From: Syngnathus acus
Lineage: Eukaryota; Chordata; Actinopteri; Syngnathiformes; Syngnathidae
DNA: 64,000 nucleotides
Reading direction: 5' to 3'
Assembly (NCBI RefSeq): GCF_901709675.1
Contig: NC_051087.1
Location: 14,628,067-14,692,066 of the forward strand
Part shown: positions 43,763-55,914 of the stretch, piece after piece
Position numbering within the stretch: position 1 is the first letter of the stretch
How the letters are laid out: each line of letters opens with the position of its first letter
The notes under the pieces: generated by a model
Seen by the model: only the letters and a program-made list of their open reading frames with translations
Told to the model about the DNA's origin: nothing
Databases searched by the model: none
Position numbers and translations under genes: made by a program

Positions 43763-45223
43763 CCGTATTTTTCGGACTATAAATCGCATTTTTTTCATAG
43801 TTTGGGTGGGGGGGCGACTTATACTGAGGAGCGACTTATATGTCAATTTTTTCATAAATTTTCAAAATAAAAAAGTGAAACCGCGATAAACGAACCGCGA
43901 TGTAGCAAGGGATTACTGTAATTCGAATTTCAAGTGATGTCAGCAGCGCGGCGCGCCGGTTGTTTACATAAAGGACAAAGATTCGATCACGGGATGACGA
44001 AGATGACGAAGGGCCCCACGTACTACCGGCATCATTAGCGGCTTTCTTTGTAAGTGACACGGAGGACGAAGAGTTTGAAGGATACAATGATTTGGAGTGA
44101 CACAGAAGGTTTGAAAAACTATTATGGCTTTTACGCACGACCGGTCCTACTCTACGGAGCTCTCTTTCACCTCCGTGGATGGAAGTCGGGGGCCGGCGCT
44201 TGGCCGGGTGGCTGTCCGGGGACGGTGGATGGGGCTCGGACATGGCTTTTACGCACGCCCGGTCCTACTCTACGGAGCTCTCTTTCACCTCCGTGGATGG
44301 AAGTCGGGGGTCGGTGCTCGGCCGGGTGGCTGTCCGGGGACGGTGGATGGGGCTCGGACATGGCTTTTACGCACGCCCGGTCCTATTCTATGGAGCTCTC
44401 TTCCACCTCCGTGGCTGGAAGTGCCACCTTCGGGGATGGAGGTCCACGCCGCCACACGCCTGGAAGTCGACGCCGGTGCTTGGGGCGGTTAACTATTTAC
44501 GTTATAGTAATTTGATCTATTTTATTTCGTGTAGCAACTTGTATATGTTTTTATCATTACAGTTCAGTAGTTGTTGGCTCGTTGAACTCTTGTTTTGTTA
44601 ATTAAAGAGCCGTTTACCAAACCCACGTCTTTCCTTGTACTTTGTTAACGCTACAATATAGTTATATACTAGATCTGTGGAATAACGACGAGGCTGACGT
44701 CAGGGCGCAGGCGCGGCATTGTTGACAAATGACGAGGAATTTGATCGATGGATTTAATGATTTGGAGTGACACATGGTTTGATAATATTATTGCTTATAT
44801 AATAGTTATTTGATATATAATTTATATATCGTTATATGGGCCTGTGGAATATTTTGAAGTGCAAGCGCCGTCAGCGCACCCATTGTTGACATAAAGGACG
44901 ATCGATGGATTTAATGAATTGGAGTGACACAGATGGTTTTATAAATGTGTTATTTATGTCATAGTTTTTTTAATAACGCTGTATGTTACGTCAGGCCCGT
45001 TCTCAGCTCTTTGTTCGTGTTTATGTCACGTTAGCATACCTATCGTTTAGCCTGTTGTTGCTCGTTCATGTCTGTTCTTGGTGTTGGATTTTGTCGAATA
45101 AATTTTCCCCAAAATGCGACTCATACCCCGGAGCGACTTATATATGTTTTTTTTCACGTTATTGTGCATTTTATGGCTAATGCGACCTATATTCCGGAGC
45201 GACTTTTAGTCCGAAAAATACGG
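43763..45223. mobile_element. pogo-like element family C, copy 1
   Basis: Inverted ends CCGTATTTTTCGGACTATAA and TTTTAGTCCGAAAAATACGG with TA at 43761-43762 and 45224-45225. Subterminal GGAGCGACTTATA blocks repeat on both sides. It carries an embedded end of the CAGTAATCCC pogo-like family (43866-43918) and a 118-bp tandem repeat. A short acidic frame, SDTEDEEFEGYNDLE near 44055-44100, resembles acidic ends of pogo-type transposases, but no DDE domain is seen. Copy 2 is at 56340-58236. Confidence 0.83.
44124..44430. repeat. 118-bp minisatellite, about 2.6 units
   Basis: Units start at 44124, 44242 and 44360 (ATGGCTTTTACGCACG...). The period 118 is not a multiple of three and the unit lacks stops in several frames, so long frames appear on both strands. 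These are likely artefacts rather than genes. Confidence 0.9.
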
Positions 45224-45225
45224 TA

Positions 45226-47025
45226 GTTCCATAAATCCATCAAGTCATCCAGACAGCCAGTCATCTTGTATATCTGTATTAGAGAATCAGTGAAGGAACA
45301 TCTATGTTGTTATCACTTATGGAAAATGTACATCAGTAACAGGTACACAGGGATGGTCGGTATTCTTTTCAAGTGCCCCAATAAACCCTCACAATGTGGT
45401 CCAGATGATGCTGTTCTTTTATTTATCTATTCACATACAGTGAAACATTAAACGGCGGATATATGTTTTGGCAGGATGCTTGCCACCCTCCAAATGTTGA
45501 AAAATCTACATTGGAAAAAAGTGAATCACAATAATTTGTTTTCAAGGTCAAAGTGTTGCCATAAACATTAACTGAACAGCCAATATGATTTATCACATCA
45601 TACACATGTAAGTATAGGTTAACCATTGTATTGCTTATGCATTAAAACAATACATTTCCTTTAAATGTGCTTAAGTTAATGACAAATGAAGAGGTCATTA
45701 AAAAGTCATTGTAGCTCTTGATTTGGGATAAGTAAAAAAAAAAATACACACAAGCACAGAATTCTAACTTGGAACCCCTCAACTGTTAGGCGGAAGTGCT
45801 AACCATCATGCTGACCTGTGGCGGTGGACAAACATGGAGGGACCGCCACCAAAAGGGTGGGCTTCACAGGCATCTTGGTCTTACTGCTTAGTAAGAAGTT
45901 TTTCCAAGAGGCCATGTGAGGAACTGAAATGTTTCTCAGGGGCTTCACCAACATGTTAACATCAATTAAAATAAACGAGTTTAATGGCATTTTATAAAGC
46001 AGTGAATTTTGTTTCAATAAGTTGCAGCTTGTATCTATAGTTTATGCCATTAGTAATTAGGAAAAAATATGCATTTGCATTAAATTGCCAATGAGTACAT
46101 ATTCACAATTAATCATTCTTTAATCAATACAAACGAAATTTTATTTAATGGACCCGGAACCGACAGTCTCCGGATATAACTGACAGAAAATAGTATCCGG
46201 TCCACTCAAACCGCTTCTTTGTGCAGTGGTTGTTAAAGTCTGTTCGTTCCAGAACTTCCCACTCTTGTCTCCTGGCGCTGTCGAGCAATAACACACAGAT
46301 TCGTATGCGTGTTGTGCCGATGCTGTCACAGATGTTCAGAACAGACTAGAGAAGACTAACAGATGTGCCTACGTGGCGGCCATGTCAGCAGGGGTGACGT
46401 TCCCATCAGGCTATGCATGATTAGTAGAGCACATGCACATAAATAATTTGTCCGTCAACAGGACTTTAATATACGGCTGGGAAAAATTCGACCAAGTTGA
46501 ATTCAAAACACGGTCCATGCATTTTTAAAAAAAATAAAAAACTTGCCACAAGGCATTTCTGGGCTTCGCTTGCATTGTGAGTGTGATGCGACGTGGATTC
46601 TAGAAAATGTGTACAACAAAAATAAAAAGCAGGACAATGTAATTCACGTGCGTGGTTCGGGCGGGTCGTGGGCCCACTCATGGCGGCCGATATGCCCCTA
46701 TCAACACTTTCACTCCAAAACCTTTAGCCAACCCTCCCCAATAAAAAGACAAAACAAGATAAACAAAAAGAGGTTGATCAGGTGTGCGTGCCATTGGGGG
46801 AGGGAGATTGGGACGATTACACAAACTACTCAAATAATCAAAGGTATAATCGATAGATAATCCAATCTAAAAAGATTTGTTTGTGAGAACCCTATTTTGA
46901 CAGTTGCTTGTCCCGCACCCCCGATGGACCTGCGCTGATGGAATGAATCTTGAGGAAAGCATGCAACAACTGGACGGGGTCAAAATACGTATATATTTAC
47001 ATATATTTTTTAAAATTTTCAATCC
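45226..47025. other. no gene recognised; SINE relic
   Basis: A tRNA-like relic lies at about 45745-45825 (minus strand). A GC-rich patch at 46640-46700 (GGGCGGGTCGTGGGCCC) has no clear identity. Confidence 0.4.
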
Positions 47026-47037
47026 TATTCTTAATAT

Positions 47038-47407
47038 CCATCCATCCATCCATCATCTATACCCCTCGTCCCCATGGGGGTCGTGGGCAGGCTGGAGCCT
47101 ATCCCAGCAGTCATTGGGCAGTAGGCGGGGGACACCCTGAACTGGTTGCCAGCCAATTGCAGAGCACACAGAGACGAACAACCATTCGCACTCACACGCA
47201 CACCTGGGGACAATTTGGAGCGCTCAATCGGCCTACCAAGCATGTTTTTGGGATGTGGGAGAAAACCGAAGTGCCCGGAGAAAACCCACGCGGGTTAGGG
47301 GAGAACATGCAAACTCCACACAGGGAGGGCCGGAGGTAGAATCGAACGCACACCCTCCTAACTGTGAGGCGGACGTGCTAACCAGTGCGCCACCAAGCCG
47401 CCTCCCA
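47038..47407 (-). repeat. SINE-A, full length
   Basis: The (ATCC)n tail, full body and tRNA-like head are flanked by the perfect 12-bp duplication TATTCTTAATAT (47026-47037 and 47408-47419). Confidence 0.95.
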
Positions 47408-47419
47408 TATTCTTAATAT

Positions 47420-49537
47420 TCATTTTAAAATTCACTTTTATTTATTCTTGATTTTGGCAGTTTTTATCCTGCAATGTAGAAGCAATTGTTCTATTCAAAA
47501 GAGGGTGTAGTCCTAAGGGTGTCTTGAGTTGAATTATTTGCTTATAGAGTCTGGACATGACGTGGTACATCCCTTTTACGCAGCCACATTAGCAGTTAAG
47601 TAGCACCAGTACATCAATGATGAACAATGGAGCATGGCGATTAAACTAGCCTTTGGCTGTCAACATACCATCCAAGTGAGTTCACATTTTGATGAAAATG
47701 ACAGAAGCTGGACAGGATATTGGATATTACACCAGGAATACTATTTTCTTTTTAACTATGGTGACGGCAGATAGGGAGAATGCCTCGGCTGGATTGGCAG
47801 TACGCAGAGCACTAAAATTTTGTCTTTGAGTTTCCCTCCTACACACAGGTGCTTGCGATCATACAAAGGCTTAAACAAAGGCTAAATTTGCACAACTTAA
47901 TCTTTGAAATAAGTATCATGCTATTTGCAGAATCAGCCAGGTAGCCTCGTCTCCAGCGGTAGTCTGACTGTCTATTCGGGGAGCACCGTGGGCTGGCGGC
48001 TCTTTAGTTGGCAAAACTGACAGATGAGATTCCCCCCTTTTTTTCTTAAATATAATGATAAAGAATCCAAGCCAGATTGAGAAATGGCAGCGGTGGCACA
48101 CTCGCTCAAGACTTCCCTGCTTATAGAGACATCTGGATCACGTCTTTCACTGTCATTTAATAGTAAATTACTATACAATCAAGTAAAGTAGACATAAAAA
48201 CATAAAACAATTTGATACCGATCCAGTCATTTTGAACTCAACATCAATACTGTGGAGTGGATTGGACCATCCCTAGCTAGAATATATTAAATAATACCAA
48301 GGTTTGCATAGCAGGGGCAAGGGGCCGTTGTGCACTCAACTAAGTTAAAATATGTTTCTTAGATGTTAAACTATAAGCATTATAGGGAGCAATTTTGCTA
48401 CGTATTTTGCATTCAGCTGTGAGAGCGAGGCTCAGCTACTGCCACAGAGATACAATGTAGCTGCATGTTTGTCGTACGCAGGGCCATTTGAAGAACAAGC
48501 AGGACTGCTTTTTTCCCAGACAAGTTGCGATAATGATGACTTTCCCATTGGGGATAGATAAAGGCTATGCAGAAAGGCATCTCTGGTCGACTGAAAAAAC
48601 AAAAACAAAAAACAGTGAAGCACCAGAAGTCATCAGATGAATTTGCACTTGAGCGTGTATTCCTCACTTATTTGAAGTTTTGCCAGGGGGGTAAAAAGCA
48701 TAGAAGTGAGCTGCACTTTGGAGTTTGTCAACTGATCAACGACACAAAGATAGGTGCTCCGAAGAGTTTGACTCTGAGCTCAAAACAATGAACAGTTAAA
48801 ATTGGGTCACAAGGCCCAAAAGATATGTCTGTTGCAAACTGTCTCTTCGGTCTCCATCTCTGCTAGAGGGAGACTGTGAAATGATGCAAACAAAGACAAA
48901 AACAGTTACTGGAAGACGTGTATAGTGTGTCTCATGGGACGATCAGGAGGGCCGAATGGCAGGTGTTTAATTAATATATTATTTTTTTATTTTTATGTTG
49001 AGATATTTATATACTTGCTCAAAGACTGAGTCAACTTTTTGTTTAGTGTCATAATTGGGGTTAGCAAGTGCCTGCATTTTGGGTGTGCACACGAACGATG
49101 CTCCCAGGCATGAGGTTTTGTGTGGGTGGTTTGTTGCTATTGTTTGAAAAATGGTCTCTCTGTCTGTCACTCTCTCAGTGTAAGATCCAGACATCTATCT
49201 GCTTTACTGGGAGATGAAACAATCTTTTTCAGCACATAGAATTGGCAGGTTGAAGACAAGGTTGTGATGATGACGCCTCCTGCTATGAGAAAACACATCA
49301 AATGAACCGTTTCAGAGGCTTGGCTCAAATTTTAAAACATATGACCGTACAAAAAGATATGTCATGGAATAAATTTAGCAGTATGTAATTTATTTTCCTA
49401 AATAACTTTAAACATATGATACATTTCCACAAGATGTGTTTTCACTGGGTAGTCAATCCAGTATCCCTCACAGTCATAAACCTGTATGGCTACATAACTT
49501 GCAATTATTTTTCTTGACTGAAGATCATCATTTAGAC
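47420..49537. other. anonymous AT-rich region
   Basis: No repeat ends or convincing coding frames seen. Confidence 0.4.
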
Positions 49538-49857
49538 CAGGGGTGTCAAACTCATTTTTGTCGCGGGCCGCATTGTAGTCGTAGTTTCCTTCGGAGGGCC
49601 ATTATGACTGTCAACCAAAATAAATGTATGCACGCCTCATATTATATACAGTGTAAGCTACAAAACAAACTGACAAATAATTCGTTTTCATATCAGACTA
49701 GTGAAAACTTTTCAGATATTATAAAAAGATTTTTAAAAGTGAAGACAATTTGCAATTTTAGTAATGACATAAATTTGATGCAGAATTTGTCTTCGCGGGT
49801 CACGTGAAATGATGTGGCAGGCCGTATCTGGCCCCCGGGCCTTGAGTTTGACATCTG
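49538..49857. mobile_element. hAT-like element (CAGGGGTGTCAAACTC ends)
   Basis: The left end CAGGGGTGTCAAACTCATTT and right end TTGAGTTTGACATCTG are inverted. Internal GGGCCGCATTG and CGGGCCTTGAG blocks are typical of this teleost hAT family. The 8-bp duplication is not clean (ATTTAGAC against ATTTAACA two bases further). The ends of relatives occur at 15037 and 61765. Confidence 0.75.
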
Positions 49858-49865
49858 TGATTTAA

Positions 49866-51550
49866 CACCTGTGTGGTGGTATATTTGTAAGTTGCAGCAG
49901 ACACATTTTATTATTGATTGTATTATGTAACACAGATCTTTTCTTGTTCTAAACGAAAATCAAAGCTCGTTTCCCTCATCACTCTTCTACATACACATTT
50001 GATCAAAGTTCACATACAGGATAGTCATCTAACCAATCTAGTTCCCGCATCACTCCTATATACACAGATTTTTTTCAAAATTCACATTCAAGATAGTCAT
50101 TTTACCAATCTAGTTACTAATCGTAAGGTTCCTAATTTATAATTTATGTTCAAATCTGGGGCTCTGGACTTTCAGTGTCTCGTTCCAGCTCAGAAAAAGT
50201 AACTTTTGCAGACAGCAGTGGAAACTGACAGTGAATGGTTGTACTTAAAAAGCTCATCTCTGAAAGAAGAGAGGCGAACTACCCTCAGGGTGCCAGTTCT
50301 CTCATGTGAGGTTAGCAATCTGTCGAGTCTCTTACTTAAAAAATAAACTCCAAAGGAGGGTGCTGCAATATCTTATTCATCTGTTTACAATGGCATAATC
50401 CAGTTTATGTTCATTGTCTTCAAAACCAATGAGCACCTCATATTTGCAAGAGTAGAACACTCATTGTGTGTAATATTGCACATGTCCAGTCGCATCAAAC
50501 TCAAGATTATAAGGATGAATATTTAAAGTACGCTGATACAGTAAGTGCACTCTGGATCACAAACCCAAAGCATATCAGTGTATAAAAGTGGAAGGCTTCA
50601 CTCACATCTCACATGGTAAAGATAAAAGTTTAAATATACTAAATACTGCAATGCACTTTCAAAATAATTTGAATGTAAAAAAATAAGGCTAATTTCTTTC
50701 AACCACAGAATAAAATTGTTCTTCATCATTAGTCAGACCAGGCCAGGAGATTATGCAGACCCTGGCCTACATGCAGCCACAGTCTCTGAGAACTTTGCAA
50801 AATTGTCATGAAGTCAAAATTAAACTTTAACTCTGCCCTTTTTTTCTTCTTCTTGTGAGGGGGTGGGTGAGTGTTTTGATAAACAAGTATATGGGGAGCA
50901 AAATCAATTGATTTCTGGTCAGTCCAGCCACTGCTAGTCACAAGCCCTTGTGAGAACTGGGTTGCATCAGGAAGGGCATTCAGCATAAAGAGTATGTCAA
51001 ACAAAGCGTGCTGTGGTGACGGATTTTCGTCATTTGGAAAATGAGAGAGGCGTGGTGGGTGGGTACTTCATGCGTGTTTGTTATGGTCCCATCATTAAAC
51101 TGACGCTGCTTTCATCAAAATAATCTAGCCAGAGCCATAGATTCAACCAAACAGAGGGCAGATGCAGAGCGCGGGTAAAGTCATGCTTGCCACTCTGCAG
51201 GCTTAGGGAGGTTTGGAATACATGCACCGGTGTTACGTATTCAGGATACACAATAACTTTAGTAACTGTATTTTATTACAGTAAAAGAAAAATGTCATCA
51301 AATTACAGGTACATTTTATAATTAATTATTTTGCAGGATTACATTTTTAACGTGGGGAGAGAGACGTTGCAGTCGATTTTTTTGCCATACTTGAACTTGT
51401 TGGCCACCCCTTATTGGCCAGGTACACAGGCAGGTTATGCTGCAGTGGCAAACCCAGATACAGTAAAAGAAGCGGCAGCAGGGAAACATGGCCCTGAGCA
51501 TTATTTAATAGATTCGGAGGACAACTCATAGTAAGAATTATACTGACAGA
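49866..51550. other. mostly anonymous; SINE 3' fragment
   Basis: 50938-51032 (GGGTTGCATCAGGAAGGGCA, GCTGTGGTGACGG) matches the 3' part of the SINE at 60812. CACAAACATTCAAGATAGTC-like segments at 50010-50110 are a short imperfect direct repeat. No gene seen. Confidence 0.45.
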
Positions 51551-51561
51551 CATGCAGAACA

Positions 51562-51913
51562 TCCATCCATTTTCTGAACCGCTTAGTCCCCACGGGGTCG
51601 CGGGCGTGCTGGAGCCTATCCCAGCCGTCATCGGGCAGTAGGCGGGGGACACCCTGAACCGGTTGCCAGCCAATCGCAGGGCACACAGAGACAAACAACC
51701 ATTTGCACTCACACCTAGGGACAATTTGGAGTCTTCAATCGGCCTACCAAGCATGTTTTTGGGATGTGGGAGGAAACCGGAGTGCCCGGAGAAAACCCAC
51801 GCCGGCCCGGGCAGAACATGCAAACTCCGCACAGGGAGGGCCGGAGGTGGAATCGAACCCCCACCCTCCTAACTGTGAGGCGGACGTGCTACCCAGTGCG
51901 CCACCGAGCTGCC
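51562..51913 (-). repeat. SINE-A, full length
   Basis: Complete tail, body and tRNA-like head, with the perfect 11-bp duplication CATGCAGAACA (51551-51561 and 51914-51924). Confidence 0.95.
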
Positions 51914-52162
51914 CATGCAGAACAATGTTCCATTATTGGAAAAACGAAAGTGGACGACAAAAGGTGCGATAATGGATAAAGATGTTATTGACCACATCAA
52001 TAACAAACCTGTTTTACTAGACTGACTTTTTAAGGGAACAGCAATTGTGAGACGTTATGTGTCAACAGGGGGGGATGAGTTACCTTTCGTTTAGATTCTT
52101 ACTGAAACTTTTTTTTAAAAAAGCATGTCATCATAATCCACACGGGAACCTAAAAGAAACTC

Positions 52163-52978
52163 TATATGAGAATCACCCCCACTTCAGAAGGAGGCTGCGG
52201 TCTCGCCACCGGTCTCTCCCATCGTGAGCTCTTTCGTCTCTCCCTAATACGGTTGTCTAACCAAATAGCCAAGGCTATTAGGTCAGCAAGTGTCTCCAGT
52301 TCATCCAGGATCGCCAGTTCGTTCTTTAAGGACCCATCTAAGGCTTGAAAAAAAGCTGACTTTAAGGCTACAGGGTCCCATCCGGAAGCAGCTGCTAGGG
52401 TGCGAAATTCAATCGAAAAATCCGCTATGGGCCTATTACTCTAAGTGTCCATAAAAGGCGAGATGCTCCGGTCTGGTTGGTCTCTATCGTAAAAGTCTGT
52501 TTGAATTCCTTCAAAAATTCCTCAAAAGAGCACCTAAAATGCCTGCAGTCAGAAAAATGGGCCTCAGCCCAATTAGGCACCTTCCCTGTGATAAGTCCCA
52601 AAATAAATTAGATCTTCGCCTCGTCGTGGGGAAAAGACTGAGGAGAGCGATTAAACACCAAGGAGCACTGGAGAAGAAAACCGCCACAATTATCAAACTC
52701 TCCGGAGAACTTCTCCGGGTTGGGGGAACGGACCTCGCCGAACGCAGAGTCTGCTGCGTGACTGATGGTTTGGTGGCGCCAGCTGGCGGAGAGGAGGGTT
52801 CTCTGACCTGGGCGTCTCGGAGAAGATTCGCCAGTGCCTCCAGCTGGTGGTTTGTGTTCTGCTGCTGCTCCAGGAGGGCTCGGAGACTGGACTCGTGGGA
52901 TTGAAGCTGGTGTTGTTGGTCTGTGAGGGTCCTTCTGAGTGCCTCTGCTGGGTCTGGTTGGCCTGAGTTTTCTGTCAT
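52163..52978 (-). pseudogene. Ty3/gypsy (Sushi-like) gag
   Basis: It starts at 52978 with MTENSGQPDPAEALRRTL. A glutamine-rich coiled-coil-like segment follows (residues about 20-70: LRALLEQQQNTNHQLEALAN). In shifting frames come the capsid-like region PEKFSGEFDNCGGFLLQCSL, WAEAHFSDCRHF, FSIEFRTLAAASGWDP, FFQALDGSLKNELA and LADLIALAIWLDNRI. This is the order of Sushi-type gag. At least two frameshifts and an early stop break it, and the zinc knuckle and pol are missing beyond 52163. In a live element gag would form the particle that packages the RNA. It lies downstream of an LTR at 54069-54449 in the same orientation. Confidence 0.8.
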
Positions 52979-53109
52979 GGTGCAGGCAATTGTTTTGACC
53001 CACATGCAGAACGAACTCAGAGAGACCAAAGTGATCGTTAAGGATTTATTGAGGTACGATCGGTAGTGCACTAGTCCAGACAACCCAACCGGTCTTCGAA
53101 ATAGCTTGA

Positions 53110-53670
53110 ACCGCGCACGGCGGCGACTTGGGGCACAGAACCGCACTCGGCGGCGACATGGGGCACAGAACCACACTCGGGCGGCGACTTGGGGAACCGA
53201 ATCGCACCGCACTCGGGCGGCGACTTGGGGAACCGAATCGCACCGCACTCGGGCGGCGACTCGGGGAAACAGAACCGCAATCGGCGGCAACTCGGGGAAA
53301 CAGAACCGCAATCGGCGGCAACTCGGGGAAACAGAACCGCAATCGGCGGCAACTCGAGGAAACAGAACCGCAATCGGCGGCAACTCGGGGAAACAGAACC
53401 GCAATCGGCGGCAACTCGGGGAAACAGAACCGCAATCGGCGGCAACTCGGGGAAACAGAACCGCAATCGGCAGCAACTCGGGGAAACAGAACCGCAATCG
53501 GCGGCAACTCGGGGAAACAGAACCGCAATCGGCGGCAACTCTGGGACAGAACCGCGCTCGGCGGCAACTCAGGGACAGAACCGCGCTCGGCGAAAACTCG
53601 GAAAGTCAGAACCGCGCTCGGCGAAAACTCAGAAAGTCAGAGCCGCAATCGGCGGCAGTTTGAAGTCCGG
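53110..53670. repeat. 31-bp GC-rich minisatellite in the gypsy leader
   Basis: Unit AACTCGGGGAAACAGAACCG plus CAATCGGCGGC, repeated about 18 times, with variant units at both edges. The spacing of TCGGCGG at 53281, 53312, 53343 and 53374 gives a period of 31 bp. Because 31 is not divisible by three and the unit lacks stops in most frames, several frames stay open on both strands. No protein is claimed. Confidence 0.93.
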
Positions 53671-54068
53671 ACCGCAATCAGCGGCAATTGGAAGGGGTAG
53701 CTGTACGCAGCGGCAAGAGCCACCACGCGCTGCAGCAGTGGGGGTGGGGCCATGGACGATCGCGGGTCCGGCGCAGCTGGCTTGAATCTGGCGACGCCCG
53801 CGGGTCCTCCAACGCTGAGGTGGAGCCAGATGGCGACCGCGAGTCTGATGACACCGGGAGGCACTCCAATGGCGGCCGCGGGTCCGGCGTCGCGGCAGCG
53901 AAGTCCGATCGCGACAGCGGAGCCGGTCGCACCGGGAGGAACTCTGATGGCGGCCGCGAAGCCCATGGCGCTGGAACCTGCTCGGACGACGGACGTCGAT
54001 CAGACGTCGCGGACGGGAGCTGATGGTGGAAGGTCCAAGCGCTGGTCGCTGTAGTGGTCGGAGCATTC
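53671..54068 (-). other. GC-rich leader between LTR and minisatellite
   Basis: CpG- and GGCCGC-rich sequence downstream of the LTR. The first bases after the LTR on the minus strand are GAATGCTCCGACCAC, the expected place of a primer binding site, which I cannot assign to a tRNA. Open frames are Arg/Ala/Pro-rich and unconvincing. Confidence 0.5.
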
Positions 54069-54449
54069 TGTCAGGCTTCGGGGTGGAGGAATGGAGCGAG
54101 GACGACCAAGTGCAGCTTGGACCAGGGTTTATTGTAGCAAACTTAAAAAGACAGACTCGGCAAACTGACGTGACTTAACAACAAAACCAATAGGACTGAT
54201 CGTCAAAGACGTGAAACAAAAGACAGGAACCAAACAACCTCGTGGCAGTGACACATGCATTGTCCACACATCTCATGCAATGCGCCGACGGCGAGTGACA
54301 CGCAAACAGAACTTAAATACGACACAGGTAACGAGAGGCAGGTGCGTGTGATTACACTAATCAAGGGCACACAGGAAGGGAGGGGCGAGCACACAGACAC
54401 AGAAACGATGACAACCTATACACAGCAAAACTGGGGACGAGGCATGACA
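54069..54449 (-). mobile_element. Ty3/gypsy LTR
   Basis: On the minus strand it begins TGTCATGCC and ends CCTGACA. It has a TATA-like CGTATTTAAG at about 54313-54322 and AATAAA at about 54127-54133. At 381 bp it fits the LTR outline of Sushi-like elements. Its outer end abuts a hAT copy that has lost its own terminus. No second LTR is in the window. Confidence 0.75.
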
Positions 54450-55028
54450 GATACGATATATCGATACAAAGAACCACGATACGATATTTGCCGATATCTT
54501 AAAGCCTGCTGTGATTCATTCACGATACATCACGATATAGTGCTCTACGATCGATATAGAACAATATCCTGATTTATAACAATTTTTCCTTTAAATGTGC
54601 GGCGGGATTTGTGGTGTTCCCTGAATATTTGATCACCGCATGGCAGGATTTACAAACTGCACGTGTCTTGTCCGTTGAGCCATCTTTTCTTTGGAATCCA
54701 AAGTGCTTCCAAACGAATGACTTGAAGCCCAAAGGGGAGCGAATTTCCTCGTCTTCTTGGACACTAGCCATAGCACCAGCCCAGGAGCCGCGTAGTTGTC
54801 AGCTCCCCTTTCACGTGCCTGCTCTGCTCACAACACAACATGCCGCGCACTGCTCCCGGAAAGAGGAAGCAAGCAACAATGAACTGGATTTCAAAATAAA
54901 GTCGCGTCTAATGTCCGAGGTCAAAAACGGGCGATATAGATCGATGTTTACGTTTAGCATCGATGCCAACAAATCGTAGAGCATTATATCGATTAATCGA
55001 TGTGTATCGATGAATCGTTACACCCCTA
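54450..55028 (-). mobile_element. hAT element with BED finger, copy 4, one end lost
   Basis: The right end GAATCGTTACACCCCTA at 55012-55028 matches the family. The other terminus is missing and replaced by the LTR end. This copy keeps the longest BED-finger coding segment (54574-54771). Confidence 0.85.
54574..54771 (-). pseudogene. BED zinc finger of a hAT transposase, best-preserved copy
   Basis: The 65-codon frame runs MASVQEDEEIRSPLGFKSF, VWKHFGFQRKDGSTDKTRAV, then C-K-S-C, YSGNTTNPAAHLKEK. It gives the C-x2-C and first histidine of a BED finger in correct order and spacing. The second histidine is lost at the deletion breakpoint right after KEK. BED fingers bind DNA in hAT transposases and in domesticated ZBED proteins. 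The dimerisation and catalytic domains are absent. Confidence 0.78.
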
Positions 55029-55140
55029 ATATATATATATTTAAATTCTATATAATATATAATATATATAGTATATATATACTATATATATATTATAATA
55101 TATATATTAATAGAATTAATATATATATATATATTTAAAT
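55029..55140. repeat. AT-rich palindromic microsatellite
   Basis: Nearly pure A/T with self-complementary segments such as ATATAATATATATA and TATATAGTATATATATACTATATA. It lies next to the hAT copy 4 end. Confidence 0.85.
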
Positions 55141-55199
55141 TATATTCAAGCATAATTGTCTTCAAGATCCAAGTGTTAGCCTCATCTGCTAAAACATAT

Positions 55200-55875
55200 C
55201 ACACATCAAGGGCCATCTGCACTGACCCCAACTCTCAAGAGCTGGCTTTTAAAAAAGGTTAGACTGTCTGGTCAAGGTCCCCCCACACTCACTATGTGGA
55301 CACCCAGCTCAACACAACCATCAGGACCATAACCGGGACTGTCCGCTCAACACCACTCCCCTGGCTTCCTGTCCTATCAAACATCCCCCCCCCCACCCAC
55401 ATATCCGGCGAGAAGCAGCCACTCATAAGATGCTTCAAAAGATCAAGGACTCTCCCCATCTACCGATCTATACAGACATCTACAACCCACCCACTGCTCG
55501 ACTCCCGTCCAGACCACCAATCTGGAAGAACACCCCATCAACCGACTTCACCATCCAGTTGGCTTGTAAAATGGAATGGGAGTCCAAGAAGGTGCCAAAC
55601 AAACACAAACCAGACCCCAACCGTCAAGTCCCTGGCACCAAACTCTCAAGAAGACAGTGGTCCACACTCAATCGTTTCAGGACTGGACATGGCCCCTGCT
55701 TGGCCAGCCTTCACAAATGGGGCAGTAGCCCCACCCCACTGTGTGCTTGCGGAGAGGAGCAAACCATGAAACACATCATAGAAGTTTGTCCTCTCCACAG
55801 ACTTAAAGGAGGGTTAGTCACCCTCCATACAGCAGACCAGGAGGCAACTGCTTGGCTTAGGGACTTTGCATTCGC

Positions 55876-55914
<39 letters not shown>

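Noticed and set aside
44054-44601. Overlapping 122-153-codon ORFs at 44.0-44.6 kb
   Set aside because: They follow from a 118-bp tandem repeat open in several frames; no domain is recognised.
46880-46990. Short inverted pair ATTTTGAC / GTCAAAAT as transposon ends
   Set aside because: Only about 8 bp match and no duplication or subterminal similarity was seen; likely chance.
53106-53785. Long ORFs of 155-328 codons in several frames at 53.0-53.8 kb
   Set aside because: They are products of the 31-bp tandem repeat, present on both strands with the same periodic peptide. No start context or domain supports a gene.
54255-54572. A 105-codon ORF crossing the LTR/hAT junction
   Set aside because: It spans two unrelated repeats and contains no recognisable domain.
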